Below are positions 25,400 to 34,228 of a stretch of DNA of 64,000 bases, piece by piece. The DNA is taken from assembly GCF_050717535.1 (NCBI RefSeq), contig NZ_JBOITM010000084.1, positions 1 to 64,000 on the forward strand. The letters run 5' to 3'. This DNA is from Clostridium_AD sp050717535 (GTDB lineage: Bacteria; Bacillota; Clostridia; Clostridiales; Clostridiaceae). Numbering within the stretch: position 1 is the first letter of the stretch; each line of letters begins with the position of its first letter. The notes under the pieces are model-generated. The model had not been told where the DNA came from and ran no database searches. It was given only the letters and a program-made list of their open reading frames with translations. The position numbers and the translations under genes are program-made.

Positions 25400-26260
25400 A
25401 TGTTTGAGTTTAACCGTATATTTAAAAAGAGTAGATATATTGAGGTTAAAAACACAGAAGATGAAGATGGCGAAAAAAAACCTAATATCCCCACCGGAAT
25501 GTGGGTTAAATGTGAAACTTGCGGTAAGATACTTTACAGTAAGGATTTAGAAAACAGTATAATGACCTGTGAAAATTGTAGAACCCATTTCAGAATTGGT
25601 TCTAGAGAAAGAATAAATTACACCATAGACAGTGGAACTTTTATAGAATACGATAAGAATATGATTTCAGATAATCCAATAGATTTTGATGGATATGAAG
25701 AAAAACTTCAAGAGTTAAGAGATAGAACATTATTAAATGAAGCTGTAATAACTGGAGAAGGAAAGATAAATGGTCAGGATACAATAATTGCAGTAATGGA
25801 TAGTAATTTCATGATGGGAAGTATGGGATCTGTTGTTGGGGAAAAAATTACAAGGGCTATTGAAAAAGCTACAGAAACCAAAAAACCAATTATTATATTT
25901 ACAGCTTCAGGGGGGGCTAGGATGCAGGAAGGCATATACTCTCTAATGCAAATGGCGAAAACTAGTGCGGCGATTGCAAGGCATAATAAAAAGGGCGGCC
26001 TTTATATAACTGTTCTTACAGATCCAACTACCGGAGGAGTTACAGCGAGTTTTGCAATGCTTGGAGATATAATAATAGCTGAGCCTAATGCATTAATAGG
26101 TTTTGCAGGTAAAAGAGTTATTGAACAAACAATAAAGCAGCAATTGCCTGAGGGCTTTCAAAGGGCAGAATTTTTGCTTGAAAAGGGTTTTATAGATAAG
26201 GTAGTTGATAGAAAAGCTATGAAGGATACTTTAACGGAGATACTAAAAATTCATTCATAG
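25400..26260 (+). CDS. accD: Acetyl-CoA carboxylase carboxyltransferase beta subunit
   Basis: This 286-residue protein has an N-terminal zinc ribbon (CETCGKI... CENCRTHF) and a crotonase-type carboxyltransferase core (FTASGGARMQEGIYSLMQMAK, DPTTGGVTASFAMLGD). It works as a heterotetramer with AccA. The start at 25400 fits GAAAGGGG; the upstream in-frame GTG at 25376 would include the site. Confidence 0.97.
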   Translation: MFEFNRIFKKSRYIEVKNTEDEDGEKKPNIPTGMWVKCETCGKILYSKDLENSIMTCENCRTHFRIGSRERINYTIDSGTFIEYDKNMISDNPIDFDGYEEKLQELRDRTLLNEAVITGEGKINGQDTIIAVMDSNFMMGSMGSVVGEKITRAIEKATETKKPIIIFTASGGARMQEGIYSLMQMAKTSAAIARHNKKGGLYITVLTDPTTGGVTASFAMLGDIIIAEPNALIGFAGKRVIEQTIKQQLPEGFQRAEFLLEKGFIDKVVDRKAMKDTLTEILKIHS

Positions 26261-26290
26261 CTAATAGTAACACGTTGGGAGTGAGATTTT

Positions 26291-27241
26291 ATGGTTACTT
26301 TACCTTTTGAAAAGCACATGTACGAACTTAAGAGTAAAATAGATGAATTAAAAAATTTAGCAACAGACCAAAATTTGGATTTAGAAAAAGAAATAAGGCA
26401 AATGGAAGTTAAGCTCTATAATATGCAAAAGGAAGCTTATAAAAATTTAACTGCTTGGGATAAGGTAAGTATAGCAAGACTTGTAGAGCGGCCTACTGCT
26501 CTTGATTATATAAACCTAATCTTTGACTCCTTTATTGAGCTACATGGAGATAGATATTATGGAGATGATGCGGCTATTGTAGGTGGAATTGCATATTTAA
26601 GTGGTATTCCTGTAACTGTTATAGCTCAACAAAAGGGAAATAATACTAAGGAAAACATAAAGAGAAACTTTGGTATGCCTAGTCCTGAAGGATATAGAAA
26701 AGCTTTAAGACTTATGAAACAGGCGGAAAAATTCAGCAGACCTGTTATTTGCCTTGTGGATACCCCAGGGGCATATTGTGGACTTGGTGCAGAAGAAAGA
26801 GGCCAAGGAGAAGCAATTGCTAGAAATCTTATGGAGATGTCAACATTAAAAACCCCAATAATCTCAATAGTTATAGGAGAGGGTGGAAGTGGTGGAGCTT
26901 TAGCAATGGCTGTAGCAGATGAGGTTTGGATGTTAGAACATGCGATTTATTCTATTTTATCACCAGAGGGTTTTGCTTCTATATTATTTAAAGATGCGAG
27001 TAGGTCAAAAGAAGCAGCCAATGTAATGAAAATAACAGCTCAAGATTTAATTGAATTTGGAATAATAGATAGAATTATAAAAGAACCTCTAGGTGGAGCG
27101 CATACAAATGTAGATGAGATGGCAGCCAGCATTAAACGTAATTTAGAGGAATCAATTAATAGATTAATATGGGAACCTATAGAATCATTACTTACTAAGA
27201 GATACTACAAATTTAGAAAGATTGGCAAGGTAGTAGAATAA
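26291..27241 (+). CDS. accA: Acetyl-CoA carboxylase carboxyltransferase alpha subunit
   Basis: This 316-residue protein has VDTPGAYCGLGAEERGQGEAIARNL and IGEGGSGGALAMAVADEVWMLEHAIYSILSPEG, the standard alpha-subunit motifs. It forms malonyl-CoA with AccD. It is the last gene of the operon, with a terminator about 45 bases past its stop. Confidence 0.97.
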   Translation: MVTLPFEKHMYELKSKIDELKNLATDQNLDLEKEIRQMEVKLYNMQKEAYKNLTAWDKVSIARLVERPTALDYINLIFDSFIELHGDRYYGDDAAIVGGIAYLSGIPVTVIAQQKGNNTKENIKRNFGMPSPEGYRKALRLMKQAEKFSRPVICLVDTPGAYCGLGAEERGQGEAIARNLMEMSTLKTPIISIVIGEGGSGGALAMAVADEVWMLEHAIYSILSPEGFASILFKDASRSKEAANVMKITAQDLIEFGIIDRIIKEPLGGAHTNVDEMAASIKRNLEESINRLIWEPIESLLTKRYYKFRKIGKVVE

Positions 27242-27286
27242 TTAATAAGATTAAAGGTTGAATAAAAGGCTGATTTCTAGGTGTTT

Positions 27287-27319
27287 AAGAAAAGTATATA
27301 TGCTTTTCTTTTTTTTTGG
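27287..27319 (+). terminator. fab-acc operon terminator
   Basis: AAGAAAAG / CTTTTCTT with an 8-base loop, followed by nine T. Confidence 0.88.
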
Positions 27320-27396
27320 TATTGAAGTGTATGTATAAATCATACATAATAGAGTAGAGAATAATATTTATGAGAAGGGTAAAGGGGAATTAAGTT

Positions 27397-28278
27397 ATGA
27401 GTAAAACACTTAGTGACACAATTTTAGTAATAGATTCAGGATGCGATTTACCTTTAGATTATATAGGGCAAGAAAATATAGTACCCATAGGTTTAGTGTG
27501 CAATTTTAAAGGTGAAACAATAGAGGATGACTTTGGTAAAAAATTTATTCGTAAAGACTTTTATGATGCATTAAGGCAAGGAGAAATGCCTACTACTTCA
27601 CAGATAAATAGCCAAAGATATCAAGAGGTTTTTAGAAAGTATGTGAAGGAAGGAAAGCCTATTATATATATTGTTATGTCTTCTGGAATATCCGGAACTA
27701 TAAATAGTGCAAATTTAGCAAAAGAAACTATACTTGAAGAGTTCCCTGATTCTAATATAAGTATAGTTGATAGTAAATGTGCAAGTCTTGGGCAAGGACT
27801 TTTAGTTTATTATGCTTATGAAATGTTAAAAAAAGGAAAAACAAAAGATGAAATAGTTACCTGGCTAGAGGAAAACAAGCTTAGAATTAACCATTGGTTT
27901 ACAGTTAATGATTTAAATCATTTAAAAAGAGGTGGAAGAATTTCAAGTTCTGCTGCAACAGTTGGTACTTTGCTTAATATAAAACCTGTTTTGTTTATGG
28001 ATAATGATGGACGACTAATTCCTTTTTCTAAATGTAGAGGAAGAAAAAAGGCAATACACACCTTAGCTGAAAAATTCATAGAAAGATCAGACCCAAATGT
28101 AAAACAAGTTATTGCCATAGGCCATGGGGATTGCATTGAAGATGCATTGACTCTGGAGGAGTTGGTTCGCGAAAATGGAAATGTTGAAGATGTCATTTTA
28201 AATTATGTAGGAACGGCAATAGGATCTCATACGGGACCAGAAATATTAGGATTATATTTTATAGCTAAGGAAAGATAA
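27397..28278 (+). CDS. DegV/FakB-type fatty acid-binding protein
   Basis: This 293-residue protein has the two-domain DegV layout: IDSGCDLPLDYI, the ligand-contacting MPTTSQINSQRYQEVF, VMSSGISGT and RISSSAATVGTLLNIKPVL. The family binds a single fatty acid; FakB members present it to the FakA kinase for phosphorylation. Its position directly after the fatty acid synthesis operon fits a role in using exogenous fatty acid or sensing it, but no fakA is in the window. AAAGGGGAA precedes the ATG. Confidence 0.92.
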   Translation: MSKTLSDTILVIDSGCDLPLDYIGQENIVPIGLVCNFKGETIEDDFGKKFIRKDFYDALRQGEMPTTSQINSQRYQEVFRKYVKEGKPIIYIVMSSGISGTINSANLAKETILEEFPDSNISIVDSKCASLGQGLLVYYAYEMLKKGKTKDEIVTWLEENKLRINHWFTVNDLNHLKRGGRISSSAATVGTLLNIKPVLFMDNDGRLIPFSKCRGRKKAIHTLAEKFIERSDPNVKQVIAIGHGDCIEDALTLEELVRENGNVEDVILNYVGTAIGSHTGPEILGLYFIAKER

Positions 28279-28332
28279 GCGCACTTATATTAAGGGGAAG
28301 AATATTGTAATTATAATTTTATTTAATAAAGT

Positions 28333-28363
28333 AAAGGGAGATGCCCACGATACATCTCCCTTT
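28333..28363 (-). terminator. Terminator of the small spore protein-like gene
   Basis: AAAGGGAGATG pairs with CATCTCCCTTT around a 9-base loop just past the minus-strand stop, followed in minus sense by TACTTTATT. Confidence 0.8.
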
Positions 28364-28367
28364 AAAA

Positions 28368-28514
28368 CTACTTTGTTTCTTTTCCTAATTTCTTGGACTC
28401 TTTAGAAACTCCTATTTCATTGGCAGTTTCCATTTTCATTTTAGATAATTCTTGTTTTGTTTTTGGATTAGCCTTTTTATTATCTTTGCTATTTTTGTTA
28501 TCTTTATGTGACAT
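28368..28514 (-). CDS. Very small SASP-like protein
   Basis: This 48-residue, Lys-rich protein has a perfect AAGGAGGT ribosome site and a terminator, so it is a real gene despite its size. Its centre (LSKMKMETANEIGVS) resembles the conserved first motif of alpha/beta small acid-soluble spore proteins, the DNA-protecting proteins of dormant spores. The second half of a normal SASP (about 60-70 residues, with the Gly-rich GG.MVK region) is missing. It may be a short SASP variant or a different Lys-rich spore protein. Confidence 0.65.
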   Translation of the reverse strand: MSHKDNKNSKDNKKANPKTKQELSKMKMETANEIGVSKESKKLGKETK

Positions 28515-28747
28515 TGAATAAACCTCCTTGTATCGTTTAAGGGTAGTAACAATTATTAATTGTTATTCCTATTTCTATTTTACATTTCAATAATAATATA
28601 ACCAAATTTATAAAATATATGCAAAAAATATGTTTTTATAATAATTTAATAAATAGATTATTTTGATGGTCTATTATTTATTTTAATGTACTATTTAGTG
28701 ATATAATTAGTATTATTTTAAAAAATTACTTATGAGGAAGTGGGTAG

Positions 28748-29557
28748 ATGAATAAAACAATAGGATTTATAGGCTGTGGAAATATGGCGCGAGCTATGAT
28801 AGGTGGGATAGTAAAATCGAATTTAGTTCCTAGTGAAAAGGTAATAGCAAGTAATCCATCAGATAAGAACTTAGATAAGGTAAAAGAAGAATATAATATT
28901 TTAGTAACTAATGATAATGTAGAAGTTGCAAAGTATGCTGATATAGTAATACTTGCTATAAAGCCTGAAAAGTATTTTGAGGTTATTGAGGGAATAAAAC
29001 TATATTTAAAGAAGGATGTAATTATAGTAACAATAGCTGCAGGTATACCACTAGATGGTATGAGGGATGCACTAGGAGCCTCTGCGAAGGTAGTAAGAAC
29101 TATGCCAAATACTCCTGCGCTTGTAGGTGAGGGAATGAGTGCGTTGTGTGCTAATAAAAATGTAACTAAAGAAGAATTACAAGAGGTAATAGATATATTT
29201 GAAAGCTTTGGTAAAATAGAAATATTAGAGGAAAATATTATTGATGTAGTTCCTGCGGTAAGCGGTTCATCTCCTGCTTACGTGTATATGTTTATTGAAG
29301 CATTAGGCGATGGGGCTGTGCTCCAAGGTATGCCAAGAGATAAAGCATATAGAATGGCAGCTCAAGCAGTGCTAGGGGCAGCTAAAATGGTGCTTGATAC
29401 TGGAGAGCATCCGGGAAAACTTAAAGATAATGTATGCTCACCAGGGGGATCTACTATAGCGGCAGTATATAATTTAGAAAAAAATAATTTTAGGGGCTCA
29501 GTTATTTCAGCTATGGAGAGTTGTACAGAAAAAATAATTAAAATGGGGGAAAAATAA
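28748..29557 (+). CDS. proC: Pyrroline-5-carboxylate reductase
   Basis: This 269-residue protein has the NAD(P)-binding GFIGCGNMARAMIGG at the N-terminus and the family signature near residues 220-240 (NVCSPGGSTIAAVYNLE). It makes proline from pyrroline-5-carboxylate. It is monocistronic, with GAGGAAGTGGG before the start. Confidence 0.96.
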   Translation: MNKTIGFIGCGNMARAMIGGIVKSNLVPSEKVIASNPSDKNLDKVKEEYNILVTNDNVEVAKYADIVILAIKPEKYFEVIEGIKLYLKKDVIIVTIAAGIPLDGMRDALGASAKVVRTMPNTPALVGEGMSALCANKNVTKEELQEVIDIFESFGKIEILEENIIDVVPAVSGSSPAYVYMFIEALGDGAVLQGMPRDKAYRMAAQAVLGAAKMVLDTGEHPGKLKDNVCSPGGSTIAAVYNLEKNNFRGSVISAMESCTEKIIKMGEK

Positions 29558-29588
29558 TACTTCATAAAAATAAAATAAGAAATAATTT

Positions 29589-29618
29589 AGAGGTGTAATA
29601 AAATTATTACACCTCAAA
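29589..29618 (+). terminator. Hairpin after proC
   Basis: GAGGTGTAATAA / TTATTACACCTC hairpin just past proC. There is no strong T-run, so the termination role is likely rather than certain. Confidence 0.6.
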
Positions 29619-29716
29619 TACGCTTGAAAGACTGCTTATTTTTTGCTTATTCAATAATATTAGTGCTATTGCCTAACTCAATAACTGCTGCTTTCTCATT
29701 GCCTAGTAAATTATAA

Positions 29717-31477
29717 TTAGTTAGATGAAATCTTTTGAGTAATCTTTAATGCAGAAACCAGTGCATTTACAGAGGCTTCAATTTCACTGTCACTGGATTT
29801 ATCATTTCCAAGCTCAATAAGAGCCGAATTGTTAGATAAATCTTGATTAAAATAAGATATTCCAAAGGTATACAAGTATATTTCTGATTTAATTCCACTT
29901 GTAGTTTTAATATTGGCTATTAGGTTGTCTACGAGTTTCTTATTTGTTTTATAGTGAGGGCTCTTTTTAGTAAGGTCAAAATGTATTTTTACCGCATCAG
30001 ATTTGTTTTTTACCGTTATATCACGATGTATGTCTAATAAAATAGTATTTGAATATGACTTTACATTTTTTGTTATTAAGTCACGTGAAGTTTGATATGA
30101 TTTATTATAATCTGTAGATGGGTCAATTTTTATGAAATGGCTATTAAAACCTTCACTAATAAGCTTATCATTGAGTAAAGCACCTACATCAGTTACTTTT
30201 ATTCCAGAGGGGTAAGCTTCATCAGGATGACTATTATAAATCACTATGTCAGATGAAAATGGTACTATAGGATTTGTATTAGCTTTTGATGATTTTTTTA
30301 GAGTAAGTGCTGACGCATTTGGTGTACTATTAACTGTAATTTTAGAAGATACCACTGGCGTTTTCACTTTCAATACTGTAGCTTTACCGATATTTTTATC
30401 TGAGCTTATATTTGAAGAGTTTAGTGCAATTCCTAGGCTTCCTATAATTATGACAACTACTGAACCAAGTAATATACCCTTAATATTTATCTTTTTATAC
30501 TTTGAAATCATAATAATCCTCCTTTTTAATTCTGAACTATTCATAACCATTGGGGTAGTCCCAATAAGTCTATTACTGCTGCGAGCCAGCTCTAATACTC
30601 GTATTAATGCATTACCATATTCCAGATGACCACCTTGCTCTAAAAGTGAAATCACTCCACTATCACAGGAGAACTCACAGTCTTGTCTCATTCTATGAAA
30701 GGCATAGAGTAAAATTGGATTAAACCAGTAAATAATTGACAACAGTGTTATAACCCAATTTATAAACATGTCTTTGTTTTTCAAATGGGTTAATTCGTGC
30801 ATTACTATATACTTAAATTCCTCATCACAAACATTAACCTCTACACTCAATGGAATTAGTATCGTTGGTTTAATTAGTCCACATAAGGAAGGACTGACTA
30901 TTTTTGTAGAATATGAGAGCTCTACCTCAGTTCTTATATTCATAGTTTTCATGCAGTCATATAGGAGTTCACTATGTGCGATAGTTACAGTTTTTATAGA
31001 AGTTCTAATGATTTTTCTGAGCTTTTTATGTCCTGCAAATAATATACATATTAATAACAAAATCCCAGAGAACCATATTGTACAGAATATTTTTTTCATG
31101 TTAATATTGGTGTTTGAAGGTATATTCATAGATTGCTTAATTAAACTTTTATTTGAAGTCTCAAAAGCACTTATTGATATTGAATCCCCTAAGTTAGAAC
31201 TAATAAGTTGCTCTGAACAGTTAATTTGTGATTTCTGGTTGCTTTCATTTATTGTGGACTGCACATATGAATTTTCATATAGATTAGAAATATTTAAAGG
31301 GGTTTGTGGTCCAAAAGGAATTATTAATTTTATGAGCAAGATTAACCATATATAATAATGAAAAGTTGGACTTAATTTATTTTTAAATATTGTTTTAGCA
31401 ATTAATATTATTAGTACGATTACACCACCAATTAAAGATGAAAGTACAATCTTATCAAATATATTTACTATAACCAT
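29717..31477 (-). CDS. M56 (BlaR1-type) membrane protease fused to a SpoIIP-like amidase domain
   Basis: This 586-residue protein has four N-terminal membrane helices and a cytoplasmic M56 protease with the zinc motif HELTH (residues 227-231) and later DCEFSCD. A further membrane helix follows (around 330-350, GILLGSVVVIIIGSLGI), and then an outside C-terminal domain (about 405-580). That domain reads VIYNSHPDEAYPSG, VTDVGALLNDKL, and LLDIHRD, which are the SpoIIP amidase motifs (H-x-x-E, D-I-H-R-D). BlaR1 normally carries a penicillin-binding sensor there. The likely job is sensing wall damage and releasing the BlaI-type repressor encoded just upstream. The start is ambiguous: ATG 31483 overlaps the repressor's stop, and ATG 31477 is better spaced from GAAAGG. 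Confidence 0.85.
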   Translation of the reverse strand: MVIVNIFDKIVLSSLIGGVIVLIILIAKTIFKNKLSPTFHYYIWLILLIKLIIPFGPQTPLNISNLYENSYVQSTINESNQKSQINCSEQLISSNLGDSISISAFETSNKSLIKQSMNIPSNTNINMKKIFCTIWFSGILLLICILFAGHKKLRKIIRTSIKTVTIAHSELLYDCMKTMNIRTEVELSYSTKIVSPSLCGLIKPTILIPLSVEVNVCDEEFKYIVMHELTHLKNKDMFINWVITLLSIIYWFNPILLYAFHRMRQDCEFSCDSGVISLLEQGGHLEYGNALIRVLELARSSNRLIGTTPMVMNSSELKRRIIMISKYKKINIKGILLGSVVVIIIGSLGIALNSSNISSDKNIGKATVLKVKTPVVSSKITVNSTPNASALTLKKSSKANTNPIVPFSSDIVIYNSHPDEAYPSGIKVTDVGALLNDKLISEGFNSHFIKIDPSTDYNKSYQTSRDLITKNVKSYSNTILLDIHRDITVKNKSDAVKIHFDLTKKSPHYKTNKKLVDNLIANIKTTSGIKSEIYLYTFGISYFNQDLSNNSALIELGNDKSSDSEIEASVNALVSALKITQKISSN

Positions 31478-31482
31478 ACACA

Positions 31483-31866
31483 TCAACCTTTCGTTTTACT
31501 TGATTGTTCTAGTATGTTTTTTAATTCTGCTATATCTGTTTCGGATATTTCCTCTGACTGGGCGAAGGTTAAAAGCATAGATTTAATAGAGCCATTAAAT
31601 ACCCTATTGACAAAGGACACACTTTCTAATTTTATGCATTCATCTTCTGATATCAAAGGAAAATAGAAGTATTCATAACCTAATTTATTAAATCCAATTA
31701 CATTTTTATTTAACAATCTGTTTATCAGGCTTTTAACTGTTGCTGGTTTCCACTGGGATTTATCTTTTAGATGCTGCATAATATTGATTGATGAGATTTC
31801 GGGATTATTCCATATTATTTTCATTACTTCCCATTCAGCATTTGATATTTTAGGAATTTCAACCAT
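31483..31866 (-). CDS. BlaI/MecI/CopY-family repressor
   Basis: This 127-residue protein starts PKISNAEWEVMKIIWNNPEISS, the family's N-terminal helix, and has a winged-helix motif WKPATVKSLINRLLNKNVIGF and a dimerisation C-terminus. The family represses genes until an M56 protease cuts it. It is the first gene of the pair with the M56-SpoIIP protein. The start is placed at 31866 to match family N-termini; GGAGG is 11 bases upstream, slightly far. A TACAATTGTA operator lies just upstream. Confidence 0.9.
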   Translation of the reverse strand: MVEIPKISNAEWEVMKIIWNNPEISSINIMQHLKDKSQWKPATVKSLINRLLNKNVIGFNKLGYEYFYFPLISEDECIKLESVSFVNRVFNGSIKSMLLTFAQSEEISETDIAELKNILEQSSKTKG

Positions 31867-31888
31867 TGTTATATCATCCTCCATTTCA

Positions 31889-31902
31889 ATTACAATTGTA
31901 AT
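31889..31902. promoter_or_regulatory. BlaI/CopY-type operator
   Basis: The perfect palindrome ATTACAATTGTAAT contains TACANNTGTA, the known core for BlaI, MecI and CopY repressors. It is positioned 22 bases from the repressor's start, so autoregulation is expected. Confidence 0.7.
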
Positions 31903-32049
31903 TTGCATTGTTTATATACTATATTCTTCAATATAATAATTATTACATTTTTATTTAAATCTACAATTTAAATTGCTTTATTTTCTTATTTATTATAGTT
32001 ATAAAAGGAACTAGAGATCCTTTGCCATAAATAGTAATAAAGTTTATAC

Positions 32050-32117
32050 TTTGTTTATAATTTGTTTATGAAAAGTAGAGACATGTACTTTAAAATAGAA
32101 TTATGGAAGGCTTCCAT
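32050..32117 (+). promoter_or_regulatory. Direct repeat and palindrome upstream of the ABC operon
   Basis: TTTGTTTAT occurs twice, 11 bases apart (32050-32058, 32061-32069), the one-turn spacing used by OmpR-family response regulators. A 15-base palindrome ATGGAAG-G-CTTCCAT follows at 32103-32117. The OmpR-type regulator encoded at 36463 is the obvious candidate to bind the direct repeat. Confidence 0.45.
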
Positions 32118-32156
32118 GTTCAAAAGCAAATTTAAAACAAAAGGGGATTTTATATA

Positions 32157-33404
32157 ATGAAATTAAAAAAGAAAACCGCAACAATTATAAGTTTTGCTAT
32201 AGGTACTATAATGTTTACAACTACAGCTATGGCTCAAGTATTAACCAAAAGTGGATATGATCAACTTAAAGATTCATTTAAATATACAGCAGAAAGTTGC
32301 ACCACTAAACTTTCAAGTTATACTGCTGACATGTCAGTTAGTCTAAAGGACAATGGTAATGTTATTTTTTCTGAGGATGCACTTTATAAAGTTGATGTAT
32401 CAACTGGAGCAAAGGAAACTCTAACAACAGGACTTGATGGTTCGAAAAAGACAGAAAGTTATAATTACTCTGATAAAAAAGGTTCTATATATAAAGGTAG
32501 CGAACAAAATGTTTATTATTCAACTGAATTTATAAATCCTCATGAAAATGCAACATCAAAAAACCCTTTTAAAGAAGAAAGAGCAGGAGATATAGAAAAA
32601 ATTGCAGATGCTATAGTGGGTAATTTAAAAGATGCCGTTGTAGTTACTGAAAATGCAGATGGAACGAAGACTTTATCTGGCTCTTTAAGTGAAACTCAAA
32701 TACCGGCACTTATTAATGCGGTGGTATCGCTTTCGTCTAAGCAGGCATTTGATAATAATAATCCTAATAATGAGAGTAGTATGCCTAAAATAACAAATGA
32801 TATATTTATAAAAGAAGTTAAGGGAAATATGGTAACAACTAAAGATGGATTAATTCAAAGTATTCTTGGCAGTGGAGTGATTTCTGGTAAAGATGCAATT
32901 GGCAAAGAGCACAAATTAACATTCGAGATATTAGGAAAATTAACCAATGTCAACTCAACTAAAGTTAGTAAACCTAATCTTACTGGTAAAAAAGTAGAAA
33001 AAAATATAGAAAAAGATTATAACAAATTATCTAATCCAGAAAAATATATAGGAAAATATAAAACAAATATTTTAATAGAAAAGGATAATAAATTCGTAAA
33101 AATAGGCGAAAAATTCATAGATGTTACTACAGTAGACGACAACAGTATTAGTGGAAGATATTATGAAGAATATACGAAGGGATACGAAGAATACGCAACG
33201 AATAAAAAAGACTTTAAGTTTGATGTAAAATTCGAAAAGGATCAGCAGTTGAATGGGGCATTTAATGCAAAAGACTCTTCAAATGATACCATCAAAGGTA
33301 ATATATCAATAGACCAAGGTTCAGCACAAATATATTTTAACATAAATGAAAGCAGAAGTGGCAACATGTTATTTAACGATCAATACAGTAAAGTTTTTAA
33401 CTAA
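32157..33404 (+). CDS. Secreted protein of unknown function, ABC operon leader gene
   Basis: This 415-residue protein has a signal peptide (cleavage near TAMA-QV) and no further membrane segment. The body is rich in Lys, Asp and Asn, with beta-strand-like repeats (KTLSGSLSETQIPALINAVVSL, TNILIEKDNKFVKIGEKFIDVTT). I do not recognise the family. It precedes an ABC exporter and a two-component system, with a terminator in between, so it may be the exporter's partner or the envelope target of the system. Confidence 0.78.
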   Translation: MKLKKKTATIISFAIGTIMFTTTAMAQVLTKSGYDQLKDSFKYTAESCTTKLSSYTADMSVSLKDNGNVIFSEDALYKVDVSTGAKETLTTGLDGSKKTESYNYSDKKGSIYKGSEQNVYYSTEFINPHENATSKNPFKEERAGDIEKIADAIVGNLKDAVVVTENADGTKTLSGSLSETQIPALINAVVSLSSKQAFDNNNPNNESSMPKITNDIFIKEVKGNMVTTKDGLIQSILGSGVISGKDAIGKEHKLTFEILGKLTNVNSTKVSKPNLTGKKVEKNIEKDYNKLSNPEKYIGKYKTNILIEKDNKFVKIGEKFIDVTTVDDNSISGRYYEEYTKGYEEYATNKKDFKFDVKFEKDQQLNGAFNAKDSSNDTIKGNISIDQGSAQIYFNINESRSGNMLFNDQYSKVFN

Positions 33405-33423
33405 TAATAAATAAGGCATATGA

Positions 33424-33472
33424 AAATAAATAGCAAGTCAAATACAGTAAAAAACTGACTTACTATTTATTT
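33424..33472 (+). terminator. Partial terminator between the secreted protein and ABC genes
   Basis: AAATAAATAGCAAGTCA pairs with TGACTTACTATTTATTT (one mismatch). The T-run is weak, so it could reduce rather than block transcription into the ABC genes. Confidence 0.6.
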
Positions 33473-33502
33473 AAATGTGGCAGTAATTTTGGGGGTATAT
33501 AA

Positions 33503-34228
33503 ATGGAGAAAGTTATTGAAATTAAAAACCTTTCCAAGGTATATAAGAATGGAAGAGGGATAACAGATATTAATATTGATATACATAAAGGTGAAATCTT
33601 TGGGTTTTTAGGACCTAATGGTGCTGGTAAAACTACTGCTATGAAAATAATGACTGGACTTATAAAACCAGACAGTGGCGATGTCAAAATACTGGGGCAT
33701 AGTGTTTTGGAAGAATACGAGAAAGTAATGAAAAGCGTAGGTTGTATTATAGAAACTGCAGAATCCTATCTTTATTTAACAGCTTATGAAAATTTAAAAC
33801 AAGTTTCGAGATATTATAAAGATGTTGATGAAGAGAGAATCCATGAAGTTTTAGAAATGACAGGAATGTTAAAATACAAAAATGAAAAACCAAGAAAATT
33901 TTCGCTTGGTATGAAGCAGAGACTAGGAATAGCTGCTGCAATTTTACCACGGCCAGAAGTAATTATTCTAGATGAACCACTAAATGGGCTTGACGTTGAA
34001 GGTATGATATCTATGAGAAATATAATAAAAGATTTGGTAGAAAAAGAAAATGCCACATTTTTTATCTCAAGCCATCTTATCCACGATGTTGAACTTACTT
34101 GTACCCATATTGGTGTATTATATAATGGACGAATGCTTAATGTAGACACAATGAAAAATATATTAAATAATTATTCGTCACTAGAAAATTATTTTGTTAG
34201 CGAGGTAGAAAGAAATGGTAGAATTTAA
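33503..34228 (+). CDS. ABC transporter ATP-binding protein
   Basis: This 241-residue ATPase has Walker A GPNGAGKTT, signature FSLGMKQRLGIAAAIL, Walker B VIILDEPLNGLD and the H-loop SSHLIHDVE. It resembles the CcmA/BcrA-type exporters that protect against antimicrobial peptides. It overlaps the permease gene by 14 bases. Confidence 0.95.
   Translation: MEKVIEIKNLSKVYKNGRGITDINIDIHKGEIFGFLGPNGAGKTTAMKIMTGLIKPDSGDVKILGHSVLEEYEKVMKSVGCIIETAESYLYLTAYENLKQVSRYYKDVDEERIHEVLEMTGMLKYKNEKPRKFSLGMKQRLGIAAAILPRPEVIILDEPLNGLDVEGMISMRNIIKDLVEKENATFFISSHLIHDVELTCTHIGVLYNGRMLNVDTMKNILNNYSSLENYFVSEVERNGRI

Noticed and set aside
30246..31355. Long plus-strand frames opposite the M56-SpoIIP gene
   Set aside because: They are antisense shadows; the minus-strand protein has clear domains.
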